A stretch of 64,000 nt of DNA from Myxococcus hansupus (GTDB lineage: Bacteria > Myxococcota > Myxococcia > Myxococcales > Myxococcaceae). Below the pieces are notes generated by a model. It had not been told where the DNA came from and made no database searches. It saw only the letters and a list, made by a program, of their open reading frames with translations. The translations under genes and the position numbers were made by a program. The stretch is taken from the NCBI RefSeq assembly GCF_000280925.3, contig NZ_CP012109.1, positions 5,414,501 through 5,478,500 on the forward strand, read 5' to 3'. Positions within the stretch are counted from its first letter, which is position 1; each line of letters starts with the position of its first letter. Positions 1 to 8,613 of this stretch are shown here, piece by piece.

Positions 1-351
1 AAGGACGTGCTGGCGCTGCTCCAGGCGGTGAAGGTGAAGGGCCTGGCGCACATCACCGGCAGCGGCATCCCGGGCAACCTGCCCCGCTGCCTGCCGGACG
101 GCACGCGCGCGGTGCTGAGCGAGAAGACGTGGCCCAAGCCGCCCATCTTCGACCTCATCGCGAAGCTCGGTGGCGTGGACCGGGACGAGATGTTCAGCAC
201 GTTCAACATGGGCCTGGGGCTCATCCTGGTCGTGGCGAAGGACGACGTCGCCCAGGCACTGGGTGTCCTGAGTGGCCGGGGCGTGCAGGCGTTCGAGGTG
301 GGCCGGGTGGAGGCGGGACAGGGCGAGGCCACGGCGGTCGTCGAGCCATGA
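1..351 (+). CDS. purM: Phosphoribosylformylglycinamidine cyclo-ligase (AIR synthetase), C-terminal part
   Basis: PurM closes the imidazole ring of FGAM to give AIR, the fifth step of de novo purine synthesis. Only the last 116 codons are in the window; the gene starts upstream. The visible part matches the C-terminal AIRS domain: a glycine-rich stretch HITGSGIPGNLPRCLP, then WPKPPIFDLIA and the family signature FNMGLGLILVV. The stop overlaps the purN start by four bases (ATGA), as expected of a translationally coupled purMN pair. Recognition is by family motifs and by the purN neighbour. Confidence 0.95.
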   Translation, partial: KDVLALLQAVKVKGLAHITGSGIPGNLPRCLPDGTRAVLSEKTWPKPPIFDLIAKLGGVDRDEMFSTFNMGLGLILVVAKDDVAQALGVLSGRGVQAFEVGRVEAGQGEATAVVEP

Positions 352-1022
352 GCAGCGCGCGGGTCCGCCTGGGCGTGTTGGTGTCGGGCAGCGGGAGCAA
401 TCTGCAAGCGCTGCTGGATGCCTGCGCGCGGGAGGACTTCCCCGCGGAGGTCGCCTGCGTGGTGTCCAACGTGCCCACCGCCTTCGCGCTGGAGCGGGCG
501 CGCAAGGCGGGCGTGCCGGCCGTGGTGGTGGACCACAAGGCGCATGCGACGAAGGCGGACTTCGAGCAGGCCCTGCGCGAGGCGCTGCGCGCGGCGAACG
601 TGGAATGGGTGTGCCTTGCGGGGTTCATGCGCCTGTTGAGCGCGGATTTCCTGGGCCACTACGCGGGACGGGTGCTGAACATCCACCCGTCCCTGCTCCC
701 CGCGTTCCCCGGGCTGAATGCCCAGAGGCAGGCGCTGGAGCGCGGGGTGAAGGTCGCGGGCTGCACCGTGCACTTCGTCGATGCGGGCACGGACACCGGG
801 CCCATCATCGCGCAGGCGGCCGTGCCGGTGCTCCCGGATGATGACGAGAAGGCGCTGGGCTCGCGGATCCTCGCGGAGGAGCACCGGCTCTATCCGCTGG
901 CCGTGCGGCTCGCGGTGACGGGCAAGGTGACGCTGGATGGGGTGCGTACCCGCGTGGAGGCACCCGCCACCGTGGGCGAGCTGGCGCTGCGCAGCCCCGG
1001 CGCCACGGTCGAGCCCCGGTGA
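348..1022 (+). CDS. purN: Phosphoribosylglycinamide formyltransferase
   Basis: PurN transfers a formyl group from 10-formyltetrahydrofolate to GAR, the third step of purine synthesis. The 224-residue protein has the usual length. It begins with the nucleotide-binding segment VLVSGSGSNLQALLDA, carries the active-site region LNIHPSLLPAFPG (Asn and His of the catalytic set) and the downstream Asp in VHFVDAGTDTGPIIAQ. The ATG at 348 overlaps the purM stop, which decides the start; the open frame upstream of it is antisense-like extension into purM. The next gene starts inside the purN stop, so purM, purN and the DUF523 gene are probably one transcript. Confidence 0.96.
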   Translation: MSSARVRLGVLVSGSGSNLQALLDACAREDFPAEVACVVSNVPTAFALERARKAGVPAVVVDHKAHATKADFEQALREALRAANVEWVCLAGFMRLLSADFLGHYAGRVLNIHPSLLPAFPGLNAQRQALERGVKVAGCTVHFVDAGTDTGPIIAQAAVPVLPDDDEKALGSRILAEEHRLYPLAVRLAVTGKVTLDGVRTRVEAPATVGELALRSPGATVEPR

Positions 1023-1564
1023 GCGAGAAGGAGCAAGGCCCGGGAGCGTTGCACGCGACGTCCCATGAAGGCGAAACCGCCCCGTCCTCGCGGGAGCAGC
1101 GCACCGCCGCGCTTCAAGGCGCGCCGGTGGTCCTGGTCAGCGCGTGCCTGCTGGGCGAAGCCTGCCGCTACGACGGCCGCTCACAGCGCTCCGAGCGCGT
1201 CCTCGCGGCGCTCGCGGACAAGGACATCGTGCCCATCTGCCCCGAAGTGGCTTCGGGCCTACCAGTCCCACGGCCTCCCGTGGACCTGTGCGGCGGCACC
1301 GGCGTGGACGTCTGGGCCGGGCGGGCCACCGCCGTGGAGCGGGCCGAGGGCGTTGACCGGACCGAGGCGTTCCAGCGTGGCGCCTGCCTCGCGTTCGACG
1401 CGGCCCGCAGGTTCGGGGCGACGGTAGCGCTGCTGAAGGAAAAGAGCCCTTCGTGCGGCAGCCAGCGCGTCTACGAGTCCGGCCAGCTCCGCGCGGGCGA
1501 AGGCATCACCACCGCGCTCCTTCGCGAGCACGGCGTCACCGTCCTCAGCGACGAAGATTTGTAA
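1019..1564 (+). CDS. DUF523 family protein
   Basis: A 181-residue protein of the DUF523 family, whose biochemical role is not firmly established. After a polar N-terminus of about 35 residues comes the family core: VSACLLGEACRYDG, then PICPEVASGLPVPRPP, and near the end LLKEKSPSCGS. The conserved cysteines (in ACLLGE-C, ICPE and SPSCG) could bind a metal or cofactor, which is an inference. The GTG start at 1019 overlaps the purN stop by four bases (GTGA), so it is translationally coupled to the purine genes. Whether it has a purine-related job cannot be told from sequence. Confidence 0.9.
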   Translation: MSEKEQGPGALHATSHEGETAPSSREQRTAALQGAPVVLVSACLLGEACRYDGRSQRSERVLAALADKDIVPICPEVASGLPVPRPPVDLCGGTGVDVWAGRATAVERAEGVDRTEAFQRGACLAFDAARRFGATVALLKEKSPSCGSQRVYESGQLRAGEGITTALLREHGVTVLSDEDL

Positions 1565-1572
1565 CCACGCCC

Positions 1573-2655
1573 CTACCCGCGCGCGGGCAACGTCCACCCG
1601 TCCCCGGGCAGCGGCGCGAAGAGCGTCTCCACCACCTCGTCGGTGACCTCCGCCAACGTGGTCGGCTTCCAGTGCGGCTTGTTGTCCTTGTCCACGAGCA
1701 CCGAACGGATGCCCTCGCGGAAGTCCGGCCGCGCCGTCATCGTCTGGCTGAGCCGGTACTCCACGTTGGCCATCTCATCGTAATCCCGCGTGCGCCCCAT
1801 CCGGAGCTGGCGCAGCGTCACCTTGAGGCTCGTCGGGCACATGCGCAGCAGCGTGCCCCACGTCTCCTGGGCCCAGGGCGTGCCCTCCACCTCCAGGGCC
1901 TGCTGGATGTCGTCCACGCGCTCCGCGGCGAAGCACCGGTCGATGGCGGCGTGCTGCACGCTCAGCGGGGACGTCCCGGCGTCCGCGTGGAAGCCCGCGA
2001 GCACCGCGTCCACCACCGAGCTCGCCGCGCCGCTGCCCCAGGGCGCGGACACCAGCGCCTCCAACACGGAATCCAGCCGCGCGGACTCCACGTTGTGCGT
2101 GCCGTAGCCCAACCACATCGCGTCCGCCGCGTTGCACCGGGCCCCCGTGAGGCCCAGGTACGTCCCCGACTCACCCGGGAAGCGCGGCAGGAACCAGCCA
2201 CCGCCCACATCCGGGAACAGCCCCAGCGCCGTCTCCGGCATGGCCAGGATCAGCTTCTCCGTGACGACCCGGTGCGTCCCATGCATCGACAGCCCGAGCC
2301 CACCGCCCATGCAGACACCGTCCACCAGGGAGACGTACGGCTTGCCGAAGTGGTGGATGCGGTGGTTCAGCGCGTACTCCGCGCGGAAGAACTCACGCGA
2401 CACCCGCCCTTTTTCGTCGGCGGAGGCGTCTCCCACCGACAGCGCCACCGCGCGCACATCCCCACCCGCGCAGAAGGCCCGTCCGCCAGCGCCCCGGATG
2501 ACGACCGCCTGGATGGCCGGATCCGCCGCCCAGGCGTCGAGCGCCGGGTGCAGCGTGCGACACATGCCCAGGTTCAGCGCGTTCAGCGCCTTGGGCCGGT
2601 TCAAGGTCACCACGCCTACCGCGCCACGCGTCTCGAGCAGGAGGTCGTCACTCAT
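1573..2655 (-). CDS. Enoyl-CoA hydratase/isomerase family protein, 3-hydroxyisobutyryl-CoA hydrolase type
   Basis: A 360-residue crotonase-fold protein. The family order is clear: VGVVTLNRPKALNALNL at the start, the oxyanion-hole segment RAFCAGGDVRA, and the second CoA-binding segment VDGVCMGGGLGLS followed by MPETALGLFPDVGGG. Length and the MPETxxGxxPDVG block fit the 3-hydroxyisobutyryl-CoA hydrolase (HIBCH) branch of valine breakdown better than short-chain enoyl-CoA hydratases of about 260 residues. It converges with the DUF523 gene eight bases away and diverges from a HAD phosphatase gene. An enoyl-CoA hydratase activity is the main alternative. Confidence 0.9.
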   Translation of the reverse strand: MSDDLLLETRGAVGVVTLNRPKALNALNLGMCRTLHPALDAWAADPAIQAVVIRGAGGRAFCAGGDVRAVALSVGDASADEKGRVSREFFRAEYALNHRIHHFGKPYVSLVDGVCMGGGLGLSMHGTHRVVTEKLILAMPETALGLFPDVGGGWFLPRFPGESGTYLGLTGARCNAADAMWLGYGTHNVESARLDSVLEALVSAPWGSGAASSVVDAVLAGFHADAGTSPLSVQHAAIDRCFAAERVDDIQQALEVEGTPWAQETWGTLLRMCPTSLKVTLRQLRMGRTRDYDEMANVEYRLSQTMTARPDFREGIRSVLVDKDNKPHWKPTTLAEVTDEVVETLFAPLPGDGWTLPARG

Positions 2656-2724
2656 GCCGTGGGGGATATCAGGCGACCAGCCCCTTGGGTGGATTCATTG
2701 GCCCACGGTGTCGCCAGACGCGCT

Positions 2725-3426
2725 ATGGCTCGGGCCATGACCTCCGCACTGTCTCCCCTGCGAGCCGTCGTCTTCGACATGGACGGCACCCTCGTCGACA
2801 ACATGCGCTTCCACAACGAAGCGTGGGTCTCGTTCGCCCGGAAGCTCGGCCTGCCACTGACCGCCGAGGACTTCCAGAGCCGTTACGCCGGCAAGAAGAA
2901 CGAGGAGATCATCCCGGAGCTGCTCGGCCGCCCGGTCGCCCCGGACGAGGTGGAGCGCATCGCCGAGGAGAAGGAGAGCCACTACCGCACCCTCTACCGG
3001 CCCCACCTCCAGCTCCACCGGGGCGCGGAGGCGTTCATCCAGCGCCTGCGTGACGCCCGCTGCCCCGCGGCCATCGCCACCGCGGCGCCCCAGGGCAACC
3101 GCGAGCTGGTGCTGGATGGGCTCGGCATCCGGTCGCTGTTCGCCAGCATCGTCGGCGCCGAACAGGTGGCGCGGGGCAAGCCCGCCCCCGACATCTTCCT
3201 GGCCGCCGCGAAGGCGCTGGGCGTGGAGCCCACCGCGTGCCTCGCCTTCGAGGACGCGGTGCTGGGTGTCATGTCCGCGCGCGAGGCCGGCATGACGGTG
3301 GTGGGTTTGACCACCGGCGCCCCCGAGGCCGACCTCCGTCAGGCCGGCGCGCACTGGGTTCTCCAGGACTTCACCACGCTGCCTCCAGAGCTGGAGCAGC
3401 GGCTCTTCGGCGCCGCCGCGCGCTGA
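2725..3426 (+). CDS. HAD superfamily phosphatase, beta-phosphoglucomutase-like
   Basis: A 233-residue cytoplasmic HAD hydrolase. Motif I is VVFDMDGTLVDN (nucleophile and acid/base Asp), a helical cap follows (FHNEAWVSFARKLG), motif II is AIATAAP, motif III the Lys in ARGKPAPDIF, and motif IV is LAFEDAVLGVMSAREAGM. This arrangement is that of subfamily IA, which includes beta-phosphoglucomutase and small sugar-phosphate phosphatases; the substrate cannot be read from sequence. ATG codons at 2725 and 2737 are both possible starts; neither has a strong ribosome site. It is transcribed divergently from the crotonase gene. Confidence 0.9.
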   Translation: MARAMTSALSPLRAVVFDMDGTLVDNMRFHNEAWVSFARKLGLPLTAEDFQSRYAGKKNEEIIPELLGRPVAPDEVERIAEEKESHYRTLYRPHLQLHRGAEAFIQRLRDARCPAAIATAAPQGNRELVLDGLGIRSLFASIVGAEQVARGKPAPDIFLAAAKALGVEPTACLAFEDAVLGVMSAREAGMTVVGLTTGAPEADLRQAGAHWVLQDFTTLPPELEQRLFGAAAR

Positions 3427-3501
3427 AGCCGCCCCGGGCGCGCACGGCCCGTGGTGAAAAGGGCGCCAGCGGCGGGCACGTTGTGTAGTGTTGCCCGCCT
3501 C

Positions 3502-5031
3502 ATGGCGACGTCCTCTGCCAAGCTCAAGCTTCCCGCCGGGCCGTCCCGGCATGTCTACGACGTCATCGTGCTCGGCAGTCAGTTGGGCGGTGCGCTCGCG
3601 GCGGCCCTCCTGGCGAAGCGCAACCACCGCGTGCTGCTGGTGGAGCACGACGGCATGGGGCCCGGTTACGAGCACGGTGGCTACGTGCTCCCCTACGCCC
3701 CCTTCGTCTCCCCGCCCCTCAAGGCCATGCCCGCCGTCGAGGAGGCCCTCACCGAGCTGGGCATCACCGGCCTGGTGCAACGCGCGCTGCGGCCCCATGC
3801 GCCAGAGCTCCAGCTCCTCATGCCCCGCGGCCGCCTGGACCTCCACGGCGACGCGACCCGCCGCAAGGCGGAGGTGGCGCGAGAGCTGGGCGACGAGGGC
3901 CCGTCCCTGCTGGGCGCCCTGAGCGGCGCCGCCGCGCAGCACGAATCCAGCGATGCCTTCTTCAAGGCGGGCCCCGCCCTGCCCCCGGACGGGTTCTTCG
4001 AGGGCTGGGGCCTGAAGAAGCTCATCCGGGCCCACCCGGGCCTGGACACGCCGCCCCAGCTCACCGGCGACGCCCCGGCCGTGTCATTGGTTCGCGGCCT
4101 GCTGCCCTTCGTCAGCCACCTGGAGCGCCCCGAGTCCGCGCTCGCGCAGTCGCGCGCCATGTCCCAGGTCCTCGCGGCCCCGTCCTTCTTCACGGGCGGG
4201 CATGAAGGGCTGCGAGAGATGCTCGCCCGCCGGGTGGCGGAGCTGGGAGGCGACGTGCTCGGCCGCGACAACCCCGCGGGGTTCATCGTGGAGGAGCTGG
4301 CCTTCGACGGCAGCAAGTTCGCGGGCATGAAGCTGATGCGCTCGGACACCGTGTACCGCGCGGCCTGCCTGGTGGCGGCGACGGACGCGGGCGCGCTGCG
4401 GCGGCTGGTGAACGACAAGAAGCACCACCGCGGCCTGCTGGAGCACCTGGATCAGTCGAACACCAAGTCCCTCCTCTTCAGCGTCAACTGGGTGGTTCCG
4501 GAGTCCGCGTTGCCACGGGGCCTGGGCGAGCTGGCGCTGCTGGACACGGGCGACGCGGAGCTGGGGCCGCTGCTGATCCAGGTCCACCCCGCGCGCGCGG
4601 CGCAGACCCAGGGCGGCAAGGAGGCCAAGGCCACGGAGGGCATGCGCGTGGTGTGCGCGGGCGCCTTCGTGCCGGCCTCCGCGAGGGATTTGGGCGAAGA
4701 GCACCTCCAGGGGCTGGCCACGCGCATCGACGAGCACCTGGACGCGCTGATGCCCTTCACCGCGCAGCACCGCCTGCTGCGCTCCGCGCCCTACCTGGAC
4801 GCGGGCGGCGTGCGGGGCAGCCGGCTGATGCCACATCCCCTGTTCAGCTTCGAGTCGGAAGCCTTCCTCGGCGTCACGGGTTTGACCCAGCGCACGCCGG
4901 CGAAGAACATCCTGCTCGCCAGCAGGGAAGTCCTTCCCGGTCTCGGGCTGGAAGGCGAGCTGCTCGCGGGCATCCGGGCCGCACGGCTGGTGCAAGACAT
5001 GTTGAAGAAGAAGGATCCGCTCAAGGGCTGA
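3502..5031 (+). CDS. FAD-dependent oxidoreductase, phytoene-desaturase-like
   Basis: A 509-residue protein with an N-terminal dinucleotide-binding fold (VIVLGSQLGGALAAALLAKRNHRVLLVEHD, split here into its parts VIVLGSQLGG and HRVLLVEHD). The second glycine position of the usual GxGxxG reads GSQLGG. Later segments such as FTGGHEGLREMLARRVAELGGDVL and the terminal block FLGVTGLTQRTPAKNILLA resemble the carotenoid desaturase and amine-oxidase group, where the C-terminal part completes the FAD site. No other carotenoid genes are adjacent, so a carotenoid substrate is not supported. The ATG at 3502 is chosen because upstream in-frame sequence lacks conservation features. Confidence 0.75.
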   Translation: MATSSAKLKLPAGPSRHVYDVIVLGSQLGGALAAALLAKRNHRVLLVEHDGMGPGYEHGGYVLPYAPFVSPPLKAMPAVEEALTELGITGLVQRALRPHAPELQLLMPRGRLDLHGDATRRKAEVARELGDEGPSLLGALSGAAAQHESSDAFFKAGPALPPDGFFEGWGLKKLIRAHPGLDTPPQLTGDAPAVSLVRGLLPFVSHLERPESALAQSRAMSQVLAAPSFFTGGHEGLREMLARRVAELGGDVLGRDNPAGFIVEELAFDGSKFAGMKLMRSDTVYRAACLVAATDAGALRRLVNDKKHHRGLLEHLDQSNTKSLLFSVNWVVPESALPRGLGELALLDTGDAELGPLLIQVHPARAAQTQGGKEAKATEGMRVVCAGAFVPASARDLGEEHLQGLATRIDEHLDALMPFTAQHRLLRSAPYLDAGGVRGSRLMPHPLFSFESEAFLGVTGLTQRTPAKNILLASREVLPGLGLEGELLAGIRAARLVQDMLKKKDPLKG

Positions 5032-5118
5032 TCCTGGATCTAAGGCTGGATTTCCGGGCCGTTCTCTGGCAGGTTCCGCCGCTCTTTTAATCGGCAGGCG
5101 TCCAACGCCCCAGTTTTC

Positions 5119-5124
5119 AAGGAG
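5119..5124 (+). promoter_or_regulatory. Ribosome binding site of rpmB
   Basis: AAGGAG lies nine bases upstream of the rpmB ATG at 5134. It is one of the best Shine-Dalgarno matches in the window, fitting a highly translated ribosomal protein. Confidence 0.8.
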
Positions 5125-5133
5125 TTAGAGGTC

Positions 5134-5325
5134 ATGGCGTGGAAGTGTGACATCTGTGGCAAGCGTCCGCTGGTCGGCAACAACGTCAGCCACGCGAACA
5201 ACAAGACGAAGAAGCGGACCCTGCCGAATCTCCAGAAGGTTCGGGCCAGTGTGCAGGGCAGCACCCAGCGCGTTCTCGCGTGCACCCGCTGCATCAAGGC
5301 GGGCAAGGTGACGAAGGCCGCTTGA
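5134..5325 (+). CDS. rpmB: 50S ribosomal protein L28
   Basis: A 63-residue L28. The N-terminus [25 protein letters not shown] and the closing [10 protein letters not shown] carry two CxxC pairs, so this is the zinc-ribbon (C+) form of L28. It binds the 50S subunit near the E site and 23S rRNA. A strong AAGGAG site precedes the ATG. It stands alone: rpmG, often next to rpmB elsewhere, is absent here. Confidence 0.97.
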   Translation: MAWKCDICGKRPLVGNNVSHANNKTKKRTLPNLQKVRASVQGSTQRVLACTRCIKAGKVTKAA

Positions 5326-5665
5326 GGTCCTCACGCTCGAGGGTGGGTCCGTAGCGCGTCTCAACCCCCGCCACGGCCCCCCCTACCGAGCGGCTTTATC
5401 CCGTGCATCCGCCGCATCGCTGCTTTCGGGCAGCGCGGTGCTTTGCCGGTCGCATGACATGCAGGCCGCCATCCGTGCGGTTCGTGCCGTCATTCCCTTT
5501 ATGGGAAACGGTATGTTCCGTGGCGGATGCCTTGCGGGCACGCATCCTGGCGAGCCCTTCGCGAGCATCGGGCCATACCTTCCGTGCCTCGGGTCCTGGA
5601 CTCGTGGTGAATGTCGCGTCGTCAACTGGCGCGAGGTGTCAAGTCGGTCTAGGTAAGATGGCACC
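5326..5665. other. Intergenic region between rpmB and the MglA-like GTPase gene
   Basis: No convincing gene was found in these 340 bases. Short frames on both strands lack a ribosome site and family resemblance. The only structure noted is a small inverted repeat, TTCCC-TTTAT-GGGAA at 5493-5507, which could be an operator but is too short to claim. The GTPase promoter should lie in this stretch. Confidence 0.4.
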
Positions 5666-6787
5666 GTGAGCAGCGTCAATCTGATGGCCCGCGAAGTGGC
5701 CGCGAAAATCGTTTTCTATGGACCGGGCCTGTCCGGGAAGACGACCTCTCTCAGGAAGATCTACGAGACGGTCCGCCCCGCGCACCGCGGCGAGATGATG
5801 TCCATCGCCACGGAGGGGGACCGGACGCTCTTCTTCGACTTCTTGCCGGTGAAGGTGGAGCGCGTGGGCGACTGCTCCGTGCGGCTCGCGCTCTACACCG
5901 TGCCGGGCCAGGTCTTCTACAACGCCACCCGCAAGCTGGTGCTCCAGGGCGCGGACGGCGTGGTGTTCGTCGCGGACTCTCAGCCGGAGGCCATGGACGC
6001 CAACCGCGAGTCCCTGGCGAACCTGGAGGAGAACCTCTTCGAACACGGCATCCGGTTGGATCGCTTCCCGCTGGTGATGCAGTGGAACAAGCGGGACCTG
6101 GACGGCGTGCTGCCCGTGGAGGTGCTCCGCCAGGAGCTCAACCCGCGCGGCGTCCCGGAGCTGGAGACCTCCGCCGCCAACGGCCGCGGGGTGCTCGACA
6201 CGCTCAAGGCCATCACCCGGCTGGTCATCAAGGACCTGCGCGCCAAGCGCATCGTCCCGCCGCCCCGCCCCGCCGCGGGCGCGCAGCCCGCGGGTCTGGA
6301 AGCGCAGCTCACCCAGCACCTCCAGCACCGGCAGCAGCCCGGCACCCCGCCCCAGGCCGCGGCCCAGGCGGCAGGCCCGGTGCCTCGCGTGGCCCCGGTG
6401 GTGGCCGTGGTGCCCCCGCCCCGCGTGGAGCCGGCGCCCATCCCCACGCCCCAGCCCGGTCCCAAGCTGCTGGGCGCCGCGAGCGCGCTCGCGCCCGGCG
6501 ACATGTTCGACCACGCCCGCGCCGCGGAGGCCGCGTTCATGACGGGGGACTACTCCACCTGCGTCACCGCGTGCTCGGACGCCATCCGCCGGGCCCTGGC
6601 CTTCGCGGGCGAGGGATCCCTGGGACAACAGGCCTTCCTGCTCCGCGTGGACGGGGCGGACCTGCTCCGGCTCCAGGGCCTGTCCACCCAGCAGCACCTG
6701 CGCGTGGATGACGCCGCCTTCTCCCTCTACGTGATGATGCAGGTGTTCGTGCGGCTCAACGCGGTGGGCCTGCCCAGCGCGGAGTAG
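5666..6787 (+). CDS. MglA-like small GTPase with C-terminal extension
   Basis: Residues 1-200 are a Ras-like GTPase closest to MglA, the bacterial polarity and motility switch. Walker A is GPGLSGKTT (about 19-27), followed by TEGDRTLFFDFLP, then YTVPGQVFYNATRKL, VFVADSQ and the base-specificity motif NKRD. As in MglA, the usual Asp of the DxxG switch is Thr (TVPG). MglA is about 195 residues; this protein has 373. The extra part is a Pro/Ala-rich linker (about 205-275) and a helical C-terminal region of about 95 residues without an identified family. The GTG start at 5666 is preferred because an ATG at 5658 runs into a stop after two codons. Its partner or polarity role is inference. Confidence 0.85.
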   Translation: MSSVNLMAREVAAKIVFYGPGLSGKTTSLRKIYETVRPAHRGEMMSIATEGDRTLFFDFLPVKVERVGDCSVRLALYTVPGQVFYNATRKLVLQGADGVVFVADSQPEAMDANRESLANLEENLFEHGIRLDRFPLVMQWNKRDLDGVLPVEVLRQELNPRGVPELETSAANGRGVLDTLKAITRLVIKDLRAKRIVPPPRPAAGAQPAGLEAQLTQHLQHRQQPGTPPQAAAQAAGPVPRVAPVVAVVPPPRVEPAPIPTPQPGPKLLGAASALAPGDMFDHARAAEAAFMTGDYSTCVTACSDAIRRALAFAGEGSLGQQAFLLRVDGADLLRLQGLSTQQHLRVDDAAFSLYVMMQVFVRLNAVGLPSAE

Positions 6788-6792
6788 CCCCC

Positions 6793-6818
6793 GGGCTCCC
6801 GCACCGGCGCGGGAGCCC
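6793..6818. terminator. Bidirectional hairpin terminator
   Basis: A perfect 10-bp stem (GGGCTCCCGC with GCGGGAGCCC) and six-base loop lies between the convergent GTPase and DUF4388 genes. There is no long T-run, so it could serve either strand or act with Rho. Confidence 0.6.
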
Positions 6819-6826
6819 TGCCCCAC

Positions 6827-7912
6827 TCAGCGCGGGTAGCCGAGCTGCAACAGCCCCATCCGCTGGAGCTTCGCCAGCGTCTTCAGCGTCTCCAGCTCCC
6901 GCGCCGGACTGGCGAGCACCAGCGTGGACACGTCCCAGGTGCCATTCACCAGCCCGGCGATCTGCCGCTCCTCCGGCTTGAGCAGCGCCTGGCCCTGGGG
7001 GTCATGAATCATGTGCGGCACGGACAGCGGCGGCAGGTCCGCGTAGAGCGCGGCCACGTGCTCGCGCTGCACCAGCCGCGCGAACTCGCGCACGCGCCGG
7101 TCCGCCGGGTCGCTGGCCAGCAGGGACGTGCAGACGATGCCCGCGGCGTCGAACTGGCCCTCGCGCATCAGCACCGCGCCCTTCTCCAGCATCTCCGCCA
7201 CGGGGTCCGCCTCCACCTGCGGCGCCCCGTCCACCTCCACCAGCTTCGCGCGCAGCAGCTCATGCACCCGGCGCGTCACCGACGAACGGGACACCCCCAT
7301 GGACAGGCGCAGGCGCCCCAGGTTCTGCGGCGTCGCGCACAGCCCCAGGATGATCCGGTGCATCAGCGGCTGGCTCGGGCTGGGCGGTGACAGCGCGCGG
7401 ACGCTGAGCGCGTCGATGGGCAGCGCCTTGTCCACGTCGGACTGCTCGTCCACCCAACGCAGGGACTCGAAGAGCAGCTCCCGGATGCTCATGTCGGACG
7501 GAACCCAGTCCTCCCCCGAGCGGTCCGCGTCCTCCGTCCAGTGGAAGGTGCCTCGGCCGGCGATGGTCAGGTCCATCATCGCGGCGAACAGCTCCTCCCG
7601 GCCCAGGTCGCGAATCCACCGCGCCTGGATGCCGTGGATGTCGAACGCGGCGTCCACGTCCGGCGTGCGCGCCAGCTCGTCGAAGGCCGCGAGCACCTTC
7701 GTGCCCGACGCCAGCTTGGACAGGGTGAGGAGCCGGGCCACGCGCCCGCGAAGCCCTTCGGCCGCGGTGGCCCCCACCTGGCCAGACAGCAGGAAGAGCT
7801 TGCGCTCACCGGCCTCCCAGGAAAGCTGGAGCGTTCCCGTCTTGCGGGAGCTGTCCAACCATTGAAGGAACTCAGGAAGCGGATAGCTGAAGAGGTCGCC
7901 GTGGAGGGCCAT
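6827..7912 (-). CDS. DUF4388 domain protein
   Basis: A 361-residue protein. The N-terminal region (about 1-120) matches DUF4388: LHGDLFSYPLPEFLQWL, then KTGTLQLSWEAGERKLFLLSGQV. These domains are common in myxobacteria and often occur with response regulators or gliding-related proteins, but their activity is not settled. The middle (about 195-255) has a segment, RLRLSMGVSRSSVTRRVHELL, that could be a helix-turn-helix. The C-terminal segment is helical. It converges on the MglA-like gene. Confidence 0.8.
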   Translation of the reverse strand: MALHGDLFSYPLPEFLQWLDSSRKTGTLQLSWEAGERKLFLLSGQVGATAAEGLRGRVARLLTLSKLASGTKVLAAFDELARTPDVDAAFDIHGIQARWIRDLGREELFAAMMDLTIAGRGTFHWTEDADRSGEDWVPSDMSIRELLFESLRWVDEQSDVDKALPIDALSVRALSPPSPSQPLMHRIILGLCATPQNLGRLRLSMGVSRSSVTRRVHELLRAKLVEVDGAPQVEADPVAEMLEKGAVLMREGQFDAAGIVCTSLLASDPADRRVREFARLVQREHVAALYADLPPLSVPHMIHDPQGQALLKPEERQIAGLVNGTWDVSTLVLASPARELETLKTLAKLQRMGLLQLGYPR

Positions 7913-8246
7913 GCGTGTCGGACTCTTCGATCAGGGATGGGGCTTCACTCTCGTCGTCGCCGGATGCAAGGCGCGGCTCGAACACGGCTTCTCGTTGCGC
8001 CGGGCAGAAGACGCGCAGCCCTGAGCGCCACCCGCGACCGGCGGCATTGGCACTTTGCGGACGTTCCAAAACGTCTCGAAGGTACCGGGATTTTCGCGAG
8101 TGCCTAGAATGAGTTCGATCCCACGCGATGATGTGCCGACTCTAGCCGATTACTCAATCTTCGTTGGCCGACCCAATGGAAATGGATATTCGGCAAGCCG
8201 GAACGAACCTCTCGACACCCCTCGGAATCCGCAGCGGGACACAGCC
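7913..8246. other. Intergenic region upstream of the DUF1801 gene
   Basis: No gene is supported in these 334 bases. A perfect inverted repeat GACGTT-CCAA-AACGTC sits at 8060-8074 and may be an operator. From about 8110 to 8220 the sequence is visibly richer in A and T than its surroundings. An in-frame upstream ATG at 8109 could lengthen the DUF1801 protein, but that extension has no recognised motif. Confidence 0.4.
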
Positions 8247-8603
8247 ATGACGAAGATCGCTGATCACGACGCCTACATCGCCGCGGCGCCCGAGCCCTTC
8301 CAGCCCGCGCTGAAGCAGTTGCGCGCCCTCCTGGCCCGCGTCCTGCCGGAAGCGGAGGAGGTCGTGGCCTACAACATGCCGGGCTTCAAGCTCGGTGGCT
8401 CGGTTGTCGCGGGCTATGCGGCGTTCAGCAAGCAGTGCGGGCTGTATCTCCATCCCAGCGCCATTTCCGAACATGCCGAGGAGATCGCGGCCGCCGGCCT
8501 GAAGGCGACCAAGACCGGCATCACCTTTTCGCCGCGCAAACCCATCCCGGACGACCTCGTCGAACGACTGGCGCGGGCGTCACGGAAGGGTGCCGGAGCC
8601 TGA
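8247..8603 (+). CDS. DUF1801 (YdhG-like) family protein
   Basis: A 118-residue protein of the DUF1801 fold. The typical features are the opening DHDAYIAAAPEPFQPALKQL, the central EEVVAYNMPGFKLGG, and FSKQCGLYLHPSAISEH, with FSPRKPIPDDLV near the end. The family is small and cytoplasmic, related to the iron-chaperone-like YdhG group, with no firmly assigned activity. The ATG at 8247 gives the canonical length. The gene end overlaps or abuts the next gene, depending on its start. Confidence 0.85.
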   Translation: MTKIADHDAYIAAAPEPFQPALKQLRALLARVLPEAEEVVAYNMPGFKLGGSVVAGYAAFSKQCGLYLHPSAISEHAEEIAAAGLKATKTGITFSPRKPIPDDLVERLARASRKGAGA

Positions 8604-8613
8604 CCGCTCATCC

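Noticed and set aside
8048-8062. Sigma54 promoter (TTGGCAC then TTGC)
   Set aside because: The spacing between the two boxes is far too short.
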